Position numbers and translations under genes: made by a program | Shown: positions 6,705 to 14,412 of the stretch, in pieces | How the letters are laid out: every line of letters begins with the position of its first letter | Numbering within the stretch: the first letter of the stretch is position 1 | Origin: Flavobacteriales bacterium UBA6051 | GTDB lineage: Bacteria; Bacteroidota; Bacteroidia; Flavobacteriales_D; Crocinitomicaceae | Direction: 5' to 3' | Length of the DNA: 19,264 nucleotides | Assembly: GCA_002427735.1 (NCBI GenBank) | Contig: DIYP01000010.1 | Location: 1 to 19,264 of the forward strand | The notes under the pieces: model-generated | The model's input: the letters and a program-made list of their open reading frames with translations, nothing else | Told to the model about the DNA's origin: nothing | Databases searched by the model: none

Positions 6705-6720
6705 AATGTTTTAATTCAAA
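6692..6720 (-). promoter_or_regulatory. Candidate promoter of the ars operon
   Basis: On the minus strand, TTTG (6720-6717) is followed after 17 bases by TAATATTG (6699-6692), one base off the Bacteroidota -7 consensus TAnnTTTG. The spacing is slightly short of the usual 19-20. The probable operator covers the -7 box. Confidence 0.4.
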
Positions 6721-6770
6721 TTAATTTTGCCAAGAATTTTTTTATCCGTTAAGCAATTCTTCCTTTTTAG

Positions 6771-6778
6771 TACATTTG
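6771..6778 (+). promoter_or_regulatory. Candidate -7 box for the antiporter gene
   Basis: TACATTTG is an exact match to TAnnTTTG and lies 19 bases upstream of the GTG start at 6798, implying a very short leader. A clear -33 TTG was not found at the usual spacing. Confidence 0.4.
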
Positions 6779-6797
6779 GCAAAGAACCTTAAAGCCT

Positions 6798-8123
6798 GTG
6801 GAAAATCCCTACGTACTGATTATGGCGCTTTCTGGCGTTATTATTCTCAGTTTCTTCTTCAATATCATTGCAAAGCGGACAAATATTCCGTCAGTACTGT
6901 TATTGATTGGACTGGGTATGGGTTTGAAAGCTGCTATGAACGCCTTCGGAATTATTGATGATGACGTTCAGCTGAATACCATTCTTGAAGTCCTTGGAAA
7001 CGTCGGGTTGGTCATGATTGTTCTGGAAGCCGCACTTGATTTGAAGTTAGAGCGCGATAAGGTAGGCATGATCTTACGGTCTTTACTGATAGCGAGTCTG
7101 GGAATTGCGGGGTCTATGTTTGCACTTGCCAGCTTCTTCGGATACATCTTTCCTTCTGCCGATTATTATACGACATTGGTCTACGCGATTCCGCTGAGTA
7201 TCATGAGTAGTGCAATTATTATTCCCAGTGTGGGCAGACTGACAGGTGCAAAAAGGGAATTCATGGTCTATGAAGGGACATTCTCCGACATTCTCGGAAT
7301 CATGGTCTTTTATTTCATGATTGGCGCAGACGGTGGGGCCGGAGAAGGTTCTATTGCCTGGGAAATTATTCTCAACATTGGTGTAACCATTATCCTTTCT
7401 GTAGTGGTAGCCTATGTTATGGTCTACCTCTTCCAAAAACTGCAAATGCAGGTCAAGCTTTTCCTGATTATTAGTGTCCTTATGCTCCTGTTTGCGGTAG
7501 GAAAGTACTTCCACCTCTCTTCTTTATTGATCATTTTGACATTTGGTCTGGTGCTAAATAACACGGATGTTTTCTTTCAGGGGCGTTTGGCGGCACTGTT
7601 CGACAAGGAAAAGGTAAAACCTATTTTGCATGACTTCCATACATTAACACTTGAATCTGCTTTTCTCGTGCGCACCTTCTTCTTTGTTGTATTTGGATTA
7701 AGTATTACACTAAGTTCACTCTACAATGCTGAAGTAGCTGTTAACAGCTTTGTCATTGTGGCAATTCTCTACGCAATTCGCTTTATTCTACTCAAACTGT
7801 TCGCTCGACAAAACGTGTTTCCCGAATTATGGATTGCACCGCGTGGTTTAATTACCGTTCTTTTATTCTTCGTTTTGATGAAGAATGAAACCTTGAACAT
7901 ACCGAATTTCGATACAGGGTTGTTATTGTATCCTATTCTCATCACAAGTATCATTATGATGATCGCGCTGATTCTTTATAGAGGAGATAAAGTGACCGAT
8001 TTACTGCCGCGTATTCCTTTAGGCAAAAAATCGATCAGCGATGAGCACGATCAGCGTATGGATGAAAACACCCAGCGCATGGATTTTGATGGTTTTAGGC
8101 ATTCAGATGATGCAGAGAAATAA
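6798..8123 (+). CDS. Cation:proton antiporter (Na+/H+ exchanger family, CPA superfamily)
   Basis: This 441-residue membrane protein has about twelve hydrophobic segments between residues 5 and 400, the usual size for the CPA fold (PF00999). It has EGTFSDILG with Ser163-Asp164 where CPA1 proteins carry the ion-binding acidic residue, and a conserved Arg in APRGLITVLL (~347). It should exchange Na+ or K+ for protons across the inner membrane; ion and direction cannot be read. The ~35-residue tail is hydrophilic and repeats QRMD (DQRMDENTQRMDFDG). The GTG at 6798 is the farthest in-frame start; an ATG nine codons later is possible. It diverges from arsR, but nothing in it points to arsenic, and a homeostasis role is more likely. 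It converges on the hydrolase gene at 8169. Confidence 0.85.
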   Translation: MENPYVLIMALSGVIILSFFFNIIAKRTNIPSVLLLIGLGMGLKAAMNAFGIIDDDVQLNTILEVLGNVGLVMIVLEAALDLKLERDKVGMILRSLLIASLGIAGSMFALASFFGYIFPSADYYTTLVYAIPLSIMSSAIIIPSVGRLTGAKREFMVYEGTFSDILGIMVFYFMIGADGGAGEGSIAWEIILNIGVTIILSVVVAYVMVYLFQKLQMQVKLFLIISVLMLLFAVGKYFHLSSLLIILTFGLVLNNTDVFFQGRLAALFDKEKVKPILHDFHTLTLESAFLVRTFFFVVFGLSITLSSLYNAEVAVNSFVIVAILYAIRFILLKLFARQNVFPELWIAPRGLITVLLFFVLMKNETLNIPNFDTGLLLYPILITSIIMMIALILYRGDKVTDLLPRIPLGKKSISDEHDQRMDENTQRMDFDGFRHSDDAEK

Positions 8124-8168
8124 TCATTCTTCGTCAAAAATTTCCTCAGCTGCTTGTTAAAAAGTGCG

Positions 8169-9308
8169 TTACTCTAGTCCTTTCACCACTTCTTCTAAAA
8201 TCACTTGTCTTAGATTACCTTGATCTTTTTCCAGAACAGTAATGGCAATACTTGCATCGATGGAAGGAACATACTGAACAACGCTTCCCCAAAAGCCTCC
8301 ATGGCCGTAAGCTTTTTTACCGTTTAGCTCTGAGATCGAAATGCCCAGTCCATAATTAGAGCTCATCGTATCTTCAGAGGGAACTACGCTAAGCATGCGG
8401 TCCAACGTTTCTTCGTCCTCAAAGATGGATGAATGAAAGAGTGCAAACTGAAATTTTGCCAGGTCTTCCATCGTACAGGCAATGCCTCCTCCTCCATATA
8501 AATCAAACGAAGCATCGAGAATTCCTGTGTTCATTCCGAAACTCGAATAATATTGGATTGCCATCTCCTTCACATTGGATGGCTTTTGTTCCAACGAAAT
8601 AAACCATGTTGAATGTAACTGATTGGCTTTGTAATCTAACAACTCCCTCATGCCAATATAGAAGGGCTTATTCATAACTCCTTCGAGAATTTCCGTTAGT
8701 AGAAGGTAGTTAGCATCCGAGTAATAAAAGGTTTCTCCAGCTTCTCCCAGTTTTTGTGATTCAAAGGTTAATTGTAATTGTTCATCCCTTGTCCAACGAT
8801 GCGATGATTCGTTTGAGACCATTGTGAGGAACTTTTCGGATTCTGCATAATCCGGAATGCCGCTTATGTGTAACAATAAATGTTCAATTTGAATTTCGTC
8901 CACATTAAACCCACTGGAAATCATAAGCTCTCTGGTTGCATCAGTGAGGTAATTCCCAATGGATTCTTCCAGCGTGAGTTGGTTGAGTTCCGCCAACCGC
9001 AGTATAGCTGAAGAAACATATGTTTTCGTAATGCTTGCAATGACAACCGGATGATCAGGAGTTAACTGAGTTGAGTCCGAAATATTGGCAAAGCCGGCCG
9101 CGTGTCCAAAAGAGAAATCAGCTGTTTTGACGTGTATGACAATTCCTTTAGCTTCAGGATTAGCTAAATAAACGAAATCAATTACTGTTTTAATAACCGT
9201 TTCTGCGCTTATCTCGTCTGATTCCAAAGACGCCTCATGCTCTGCCGGCGAGCAAGCCTGCAACAATAGAACAAATATGGCTACTGCGCATAATACAAGC
9301 CGATGCAC
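8169..9308 (-). CDS. Serine hydrolase lipoprotein, class C beta-lactamase/DD-peptidase fold
   Basis: The 379-residue protein has a lipoprotein signal peptide (hydrophobic 4-16, lipobox LQAC with Cys19). The fold motifs are SITK with nucleophile Ser92 and Lys95, YSD at Tyr196-Ser-Asp198 where YxN is usual, HLLLHISGIPDY (~143-154), and HGG at His336-Gly338 for the third motif. Family members cleave D-amino-acid peptides or esters; true beta-lactamase activity is not implied. The Asn-to-Asp change in the second motif may alter chemistry, though such variants occur in esterase-like members. The start is GTG at 9308, five bases after the tpx stop, so it is probably the last gene of the minus-strand row starting at the RDD gene. 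It converges on the antiporter gene with no obvious hairpin between. Confidence 0.88.
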   Translation of the reverse strand: MHRLVLCAVAIFVLLLQACSPAEHEASLESDEISAETVIKTVIDFVYLANPEAKGIVIHVKTADFSFGHAAGFANISDSTQLTPDHPVVIASITKTYVSSAILRLAELNQLTLEESIGNYLTDATRELMISSGFNVDEIQIEHLLLHISGIPDYAESEKFLTMVSNESSHRWTRDEQLQLTFESQKLGEAGETFYYSDANYLLLTEILEGVMNKPFYIGMRELLDYKANQLHSTWFISLEQKPSNVKEMAIQYYSSFGMNTGILDASFDLYGGGGIACTMEDLAKFQFALFHSSIFEDEETLDRMLSVVPSEDTMSSNYGLGISISELNGKKAYGHGGFWGSVVQYVPSIDASIAITVLEKDQGNLRQVILEEVVKGLE

Positions 9309-9313
9309 AGGAC

Positions 9314-9814
9314 TTATTTTAAAGATTCGATTGCTTTCGCATAATTTGGTTCATCTACTGTTTCAGCGACCTGCTCCGTGTAAATTACCTTACCATTTCC
9401 ATCCAGAACGATAATGCTACGTGATGTCAATCCGGCTAGCGGTCCATCCGCAATTTGTAACCCATAGTCGATTCCAAAAGCACCAGTTTTAAAGTCCGAG
9501 AGCATCACTACATTTTCAATTCCTTCAGCGCCGCAAAAACGTCCTTGTGCAAAAGGTAAATCGCGTGAAATGCAAAGCACAACTGTATTATCAAGATTAC
9601 TTACTTCTTCATTGAAACGCCTTACAGAGGCTGCGCAAGTCCCAGTATCGACACTTGGAAAAATATTTAACACCACATTTTTTCCTTTAAAATCATCAAG
9701 TGTAGCAGATGATAAATCTGTCTTTACTAAGGTGAAATTCTTTGCAATGCTTCCTAGTGCTGGAAGTTCTCCAACCGTGTTAACCGGGTTTCCTTTTAAT
9801 GTAATTTGTGCCAT
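9314..9814 (-). CDS. tpx: Thiol peroxidase Tpx
   Basis: This 166-residue atypical two-Cys peroxiredoxin reduces H2O2 and alkyl hydroperoxides using thioredoxin. Peroxidatic Cys60 lies in FPSVDTGTC, and resolving Cys94 in GRFCGAEG; these match Cys61 and Cys95 of the E. coli enzyme by spacing. The N-terminal MAQITLKGNPVNTVGELP is typical, as are the length and the end. There is no signal peptide, so it acts in the cytosol, though some relatives are periplasmic. It sits 31 bases after the quinone oxidoreductase-like gene and five bases before the hydrolase gene on the same strand. Identification is secure. Confidence 0.96.
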   Translation of the reverse strand: MAQITLKGNPVNTVGELPALGSIAKNFTLVKTDLSSATLDDFKGKNVVLNIFPSVDTGTCAASVRRFNEEVSNLDNTVVLCISRDLPFAQGRFCGAEGIENVVMLSDFKTGAFGIDYGLQIADGPLAGLTSRSIIVLDGNGKVIYTEQVAETVDEPNYAKAIESLK

Positions 9815-9845
9815 TCGTCTTTGTTTATTGTTCTTAAATTCTAAT

Positions 9846-10880
9846 TTACCATTTAACCGTCAATTTGCCCGTTGTTTTGCCACTTTCCAATGCCGAATGG
9901 GCTTCAGGTAGTTGATCTGCTGAGTAAACACCGCCCACCTGAGGTTTTATACCTCCCGCAGCATAAAGATCAACCACCGCTTTAAGACATTCTTCCATGA
10001 TGGCTGGTTTATTATCTGCGATTTTCAGCATGTTCACACCCAATATGTTCTTTGAGCGCATCATGAGGCCAATAGGCAATACTAAACCCATTTTTCGCAC
10101 AAAGTTCAATTGTGAAAGAATGCCCCATTTACCATTCGATAATTCTGATCCTCCAAACAAAATCATTCGCCCTCCTGAACCCAATAGCTGCATATCTTTC
10201 TTATATGTTGACCCAGCAACAGGATTGTAACTAATGTCCAATCGTCGTCCATTGAGGTACTTCTTAATTTGTTCAACGTAATCGCCTTGATTGTAATTCA
10301 CAACGCAATCAGCACCAAGACTTTTCACCAGAGACTCTTTTTCAGATCGCCCTACTTTAGCAATCACCTCCGCGCCTTTTAGTTTTGCTAACTGAATTAA
10401 AATGGTTCCTACGCCTCCTGCAGCTGCATGGATCAATACAGTGTCGATAGCATGAATTGGTGTCAGGTATTCTGCCATGTAGTAAGCGGTAACGGCTTGT
10501 GTGCACAGTGCCATGAGTTCCTCAGCTGGTTGATCTTCAACCTCCACAACCGCATAATCAAAGGTTTTCAGATGACGTGCATATCCTCCGAAACGACAAA
10601 AAGCAATGACGCGTTTTCCAAGTACATCTTTATCAACTTCTGGTCCACAGGCAATTACTTTTCCCACGGCTTCGTACCCAACTACGCAGGGAAATGGAGG
10701 AGCTTCTCTGTACAATCCTCTGCGCGCCATCACGTCGGCATAATTTAACCCAAAGGCCTCAACTTCAACGATCACTTCATTGTTGATCGGTGCAGCCAAT
10801 GAAAGTGGTCGTTTTTCGAATGCTTTATCAGCAGCCCCTTTAGTGACCAGAAAAAATGCTTCACTCTGTTGTTCTTGCAT
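9846..10880 (-). CDS. Zinc-independent medium-chain dehydrogenase/reductase, quinone oxidoreductase (VAT1-like) type
   Basis: This 344-residue cytosolic oxidoreductase has a GroES-like N-terminal domain with LNYADVMARRGLYREAPPFP followed by VVGYEAVGKV. The Rossmann domain has the NADPH loop AAAGGVGTILIQLAK (~155-169), and the protein ends TGKLTVKW. The cysteine/histidine set of zinc alcohol dehydrogenases is missing, placing it with zeta-crystallin, QorA and VAT1 proteins that reduce quinones or enones with NADPH. The physiological substrate is unknown. It starts seven bases after the stop of the DUF4412-like gene and precedes tpx, which would fit a redox-protection pairing, but only weakly. 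Confidence 0.88.
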   Translation of the reverse strand: MQEQQSEAFFLVTKGAADKAFEKRPLSLAAPINNEVIVEVEAFGLNYADVMARRGLYREAPPFPCVVGYEAVGKVIACGPEVDKDVLGKRVIAFCRFGGYARHLKTFDYAVVEVEDQPAEELMALCTQAVTAYYMAEYLTPIHAIDTVLIHAAAGGVGTILIQLAKLKGAEVIAKVGRSEKESLVKSLGADCVVNYNQGDYVEQIKKYLNGRRLDISYNPVAGSTYKKDMQLLGSGGRMILFGGSELSNGKWGILSQLNFVRKMGLVLPIGLMMRSKNILGVNMLKIADNKPAIMEECLKAVVDLYAAGGIKPQVGGVYSADQLPEAHSALESGKTTGKLTVKW

Positions 10881-10887
10881 CCGTATA

Positions 10888-11532
10888 CTATTTGTGATTT
10901 GTATCTGTCTCCATTGGTGTAAATCCTTCCGGAATATCGATTGAAAACAATTCCTCTGGAAGTTCTTTTTCCAAAACTTTTGTAGCTCTCAGAATAATTT
11001 TGGTTTCATTGTCTCCCAAGCCTAAGTGAGTAATCGTACATAGAACCAGACCTGGAACTTTATCACCGTAAAGCACGTCGTAGGGGTTTTCAATTGCTTC
11101 AGTTACATACAAGCTTGTTTTTCTCTTGTATTGATCAATAACCTCATATCGAACGCATTCAAATCCTGCAATGGTTTTCTTTTCTTCTGTCTTAGTGACT
11201 GTCAGATCCTGACTCTGATCTTGATTTAGATCTTTGGTCAAATAATGCTTTTGCCCACTGGGACCTTCGAGAAGTGCTACGGTTTTCTCTTGAAGGCCAT
11301 TATGGATAATAGTTGTTGTTCCTGTAAGCTCCATGTGGCTTTCGCTCCGAAAAAGACGCTCTTGGATATACCAGACTGTCACCATCTCCCCAATATTCTC
11401 TAGCGAAGCACGCACTTGTTCATCATTTGTTTCAACCGTTTGCTCAAAAATGATTTGGTAGCCCGTTTGAGCCTTTGAATAGTGGAATCCAACAAGTAGA
11501 ATGATACATATGACTATCCTATTTATCCGCAT
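10888..11532 (-). CDS. Exported protein, DUF4412/GLPGLI-like
   Basis: This 214-residue protein has a cleavable signal peptide (hydrophobic ~5-16, likely cut after SKA at 21) and is otherwise soluble, so it is periplasmic or surface-located. The repeating beta-strand pattern and segments such as KKTIAGFECVRYEV and YGDKVPGLVLC recall Bacteroidota DUF4412 and GLPGLI proteins, whose function is not known. A family assignment from eye is tentative. Its ATG at 11532 overlaps the end of rsmI by 14 bases, which indicates co-transcription and perhaps coupling; the quinone oxidoreductase-like gene follows seven bases after its stop. Confidence 0.65.
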   Translation of the reverse strand: MRINRIVICIILLVGFHYSKAQTGYQIIFEQTVETNDEQVRASLENIGEMVTVWYIQERLFRSESHMELTGTTTIIHNGLQEKTVALLEGPSGQKHYLTKDLNQDQSQDLTVTKTEEKKTIAGFECVRYEVIDQYKRKTSLYVTEAIENPYDVLYGDKVPGLVLCTITHLGLGDNETKIILRATKVLEKELPEELFSIDIPEGFTPMETDTNHK

Positions 11533-12220
11533 ACTTCTTTGCCTTTTTAGGTTCGGCTCCTTCTATGATCATAACAATTTCACCTTTCGGTGGATGTTCT
11601 TCGTAATATGCCATGACTTCTGCTGCCGTTCCACGTTTAAACTCTTCAAACATTTTAGTTAATTCCCGTGCCACACAAACGTGTCGATCAGCGCCCATAA
11701 ATTCGACGATTTGGCCGAGACATTTAACTAGTCTATGTGGAGATTCGTAGAGAATCGTCGTTCGCGTCTCTTCAGCTATAGCTTTTAAGCGCGTTTGGCG
11801 CCCCTTTTTATGAGGCAAAAACCCTTCAAAAACAAAGCGATCGCACGGGAACCCACTGGCAACAATAGCAGGAATGAGTGCCGCCGGTCCAGGTAGACAT
11901 TCGACCTCTATTCCTTTTGAGAGGCATTCACGCACCAACAAAAAACCAGGATCAGAAATTCCCGGAGTTCCAGCATCCGAAACCAATGCTACTGAGTTGC
12001 TCGCCTGGATACGATCAATGACCGACGAAAGCGCCTTATGCTCATTGTGTGCATGAAAGGGTTGAACTGTCTTTTGAATTTCTAAATGCGCGAGCAATTT
12101 TCGTGTGACTCTCGTGTCTTCGGCAAAAATGAGGTCCGTTTCGCCTAAAATGCGAATAGCGCGCAAGGTAATATCTTCAAGATTTCCAATGGGTGTAGGA
12201 ACAATGTAAAGTTTAGACAT
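11519..12220 (-). CDS. rsmI: 16S rRNA (cytidine1402-2'-O)-methyltransferase RsmI
   Basis: This 233-residue SAM-dependent enzyme adds the 2'-O-methyl group to C1402 in the ribosomal decoding centre. The tetrapyrrole-methylase fold is recognised by LYIVPTPIGNLEDITLRA at the N-terminus, FAEDTRVTRKLL (~33-44), SDAGTPGISDPG (~81-92) and LPGPAALIPAIVASGFP (~109-125), all hallmarks of RsmI. It is slightly short because the C-terminal extension of E. coli RsmI (286 residues) is missing, which is common in Bacteroidota. It starts nine bases after the RDD gene and overlaps the next gene by 14 bases. Confidence 0.96.
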   Translation of the reverse strand: MSKLYIVPTPIGNLEDITLRAIRILGETDLIFAEDTRVTRKLLAHLEIQKTVQPFHAHNEHKALSSVIDRIQASNSVALVSDAGTPGISDPGFLLVRECLSKGIEVECLPGPAALIPAIVASGFPCDRFVFEGFLPHKKGRQTRLKAIAEETRTTILYESPHRLVKCLGQIVEFMGADRHVCVARELTKMFEEFKRGTAAEVMAYYEEHPPKGEIVMIIEGAEPKKAKKYADK

Positions 12221-12229
12221 CCGAATGAA

Positions 12230-13000
12230 TTAACGCGTTAAAACTACATAGTCTTGCAATAGCGTTTGCAAAAACTTCATTCTTTTCTCTGGAGTTTGGG
12301 GCAATCCCAGTAAGCGCGCAGATTCATCTGCCAATTCAATAGCGAATTTTTTCGTTGCAGGATTAGGGTTGGCACGCACACGCTGAATTGTGTTTTTGAT
12401 GAGCAACATGTCCTCATCTGTGAAACGAATGGCTTCAGGATATTCGGGGGTGTAGTTTTCCTGATTTTTAATCGATAACACATCTTTTAATGTGTAATGC
12501 ACACTCGATTTATTCTTGATTACAATCGTATTAGCCATAACATCTCCCATTCTCTGGCGTCGCTCAGAAGTGCCTGCATAAACAATTCCCATAAGGCCGA
12601 TGGCTCCCCAAGCCAAAACGAAAATATCTGCACTGATCCAAATGAAATCTCCCTTAAACATCCAACGGGTGAATACTTCCCTCAAACCCGGTCTTTCTCC
12701 TGAAAGTGTTACTACCCGGATACCAAGAATGTACTTTCCGAGGCTCTGCCCCTGCGTTAAGTATTCAATTACGGGATTGTAAAAAATCCAGGGGAGTTTA
12801 ACGATCAATAATTGAACAAAGAGAAATGAGCCGAGATCCGCTTGAAAGAAGCCGCTGAATCCGATGACCATTCCACAAATGATAAAATAAATGGCAAATG
12901 CAAAAACATCGATTAAAGCAGCAGCTGTACGTTGACCAACGGAGGCCAGTTCGTATTCAATTTTTACATTTTGTGCCGATTCAAACTCGATTGACTTCAT
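12230..13000 (-). CDS. RDD-family membrane protein with soluble C-terminal domain
   Basis: The 256-residue protein has an N-terminal RDD domain (~15-165) with three to four hydrophobic segments (~27-50, ~57-78, ~118-140). It shows GQRTAAALIDVFAFAIYF in the first helix and QSLGKYILGIRVV between helices. The classic Arg-Asp-Asp reads Arg-x-x-Ala-x-x-x-Asp here. From ~170 a charged soluble domain follows. Transport roles have been proposed for some RDD proteins, but none can be assigned. It is the first gene of the minus-strand row that includes rsmI and tpx, and a good TTG-N19-TATCTTTA promoter lies just upstream, divergent from hemA. Confidence 0.85.
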   Translation of the reverse strand: MKSIEFESAQNVKIEYELASVGQRTAAALIDVFAFAIYFIICGMVIGFSGFFQADLGSFLFVQLLIVKLPWIFYNPVIEYLTQGQSLGKYILGIRVVTLSGERPGLREVFTRWMFKGDFIWISADIFVLAWGAIGLMGIVYAGTSERRQRMGDVMANTIVIKNKSSVHYTLKDVLSIKNQENYTPEYPEAIRFTDEDMLLIKNTIQRVRANPNPATKKFAIELADESARLLGLPQTPEKRMKFLQTLLQDYVVLTR

Positions 13001-13015
13001 CCTAAATTATTGGTT

Positions 13016-13045
13016 TAAAGATACCTATTTCACTCAACAAATCAA
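13016..13045 (-). promoter_or_regulatory. Candidate promoter of the RDD-rsmI-tpx gene row
   Basis: On the minus strand, TTG (13045-13043) is followed after exactly 19 bases by TATCTTTA (13023-13016), seven of eight matches to TAnnTTTG. The spacing is the one expected for Bacteroidota sigma-A promoters, and the -7 box ends 15 bases before the ATG at 13000. Confidence 0.5.
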
Positions 13046-13167
13046 GCGAGGCCTAAAATAGGCTGATTTACCCATGAATACTGCTTGTTTAGACCATCTC
13101 TAAATAGTAGAAATATGACAAATCTGTGACAAAAGAAACCCTTCTTGTGCTCATCTTTGCAGTAGTG

Positions 13168-14412
13168 TTGAAGAACAAAGGCTTAGATGCCCTACATATT
13201 GTAGCTTTTACGCACCGAAATCTCTCTGTAAATGAGGTTGGTGAGTTGCACATCGAAGAAGATAATCAACAAGCTCGCTTGTCTTATCTCAAAGAAGTGA
13301 TGGCGTTAGACGAAGTGATGTTTTTGTCAACTTGCAACCGCGTAGAGTTCATTTTCACCACACAAGAGACCGTTTCCGTTGACTTTCTGAATCGTTTCTT
13401 CCGAGAACTTTATCCTGACTTCAGCGATGAACAGGACAAACGTTTTTCGTCCGCAGGTTACGTTTTCAGCGGTGTCGACGCAGTAGAGCACATTATTTCT
13501 GTGGCCTCTTCCGTTGATTCTATGGTTGTTGGAGAACGCGAAATCATTACCCAGGTTCGCAATGCCTATGATGCTTGCTGTAAGATGAAACTCACGGGTG
13601 ACTTAATTCGCATCGTGATCCGTCATACTATCGAAACAGCGAAAAAGGTGTATACAGAGACAAGCATCGCTCGCAAGCCAGTTTCCGTTGTATCGCTCGC
13701 TTATCACAAATTGCGCGATATGAACGTTCCACTAGATTCTCGCATTTTGATTATCGGAGCAGGTGTGACAAACACGAACATGAGTCGTTTTCTGCGTAAG
13801 CATGGTTTTACAAACTTCAATGTTTTCAACCGAACTTTTGAAAAAGCCGAAAAGCTTGCGGCTGACCTGAATGGAATGGCGCATCGTTTATCTGCATTGA
13901 GTGTTTTCAATAAAGGCTTTGACATTATCATTACTTGCACAGGTTCTGAAAACCATATTCTTACACCTGAGATTTATGATCATCTGTTACAGGGTGAAAC
14001 TTCGCGCAAGGTGGTGATTGATATTGCGATTCCGCAGGATTTATCTCCCGAAATTATTGCTGCGCACAATGTAACGCACATTTCTGTAGAGGTATTGCAA
14101 AAGATCTCGAATGAGAACTTGAAAGCACGCTCTAAGGAGATTCAGCACGTTGAGGAAATCATTGCGGAAGCAATTTTTGAATTCAAAAAGATTTATCATG
14201 CTCGGGCTGTCGAACTGGCAATGCGTGAGGTACCCAATAAAGTGAAAGAAATCCGTTCTACAGCCATGAATGAGGTTTTCAAGAATGAATTGAACGCCCT
14301 GGATGCTGATTCGCTCGAGACGCTTGAGAAAGTAATCGGGTACATGGAGAAAAAGTACATGAGCATGCCAATGTTGATGGCTAAGGAAATTCTGCTAAAA
14401 AAACGTCTTTGA
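13168..14412 (+). CDS. hemA: Glutamyl-tRNA reductase HemA
   Basis: This enzyme reduces glutamyl-tRNA(Glu) with NADPH to glutamate-1-semialdehyde, the first committed step of heme synthesis by the C5 route. STCNRVEF carries the nucleophile, Cys56 counting from the TTG at 13168; VVGEREI (~120-126) and the NADPH loop ILIIGAGVTNTN (~193-204) follow, then the C-terminal dimerisation helices. The frame is open back to GTG at 13126, but that adds 14 hydrophobic residues not seen in the family, where the first strand (here LHIVAFTHR) begins within a few residues of the start. I therefore prefer TTG 13168 (or GTG 13165), though annotation tools may choose 13126. The stop overlaps the hemC ATG (TGATG). 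Confidence 0.93.
   Translation: MKNKGLDALHIVAFTHRNLSVNEVGELHIEEDNQQARLSYLKEVMALDEVMFLSTCNRVEFIFTTQETVSVDFLNRFFRELYPDFSDEQDKRFSSAGYVFSGVDAVEHIISVASSVDSMVVGEREIITQVRNAYDACCKMKLTGDLIRIVIRHTIETAKKVYTETSIARKPVSVVSLAYHKLRDMNVPLDSRILIIGAGVTNTNMSRFLRKHGFTNFNVFNRTFEKAEKLAADLNGMAHRLSALSVFNKGFDIIITCTGSENHILTPEIYDHLLQGETSRKVVIDIAIPQDLSPEIIAAHNVTHISVEVLQKISNENLKARSKEIQHVEEIIAEAIFEFKKIYHARAVELAMREVPNKVKEIRSTAMNEVFKNELNALDADSLETLEKVIGYMEKKYMSMPMLMAKEILLKKRL

Noticed and set aside
7083..7514. 143-codon minus-strand open frame rich in His, Asn and Cys
   Set aside because: It is the complement of transmembrane codons in the antiporter gene; composition and lack of motifs mark it as a shadow.
8124..8168. Terminator between the convergent antiporter and hydrolase genes
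   Set aside because: No stable hairpin with a T-run could be found in these 45 bases.
12231..12240. Perfect palindrome TAACGCGTTA
   Set aside because: It is the end of the RDD coding sequence plus its stop; a lone 10-base palindrome inside codons is expected by chance and has no promoter or repeat partner nearby.
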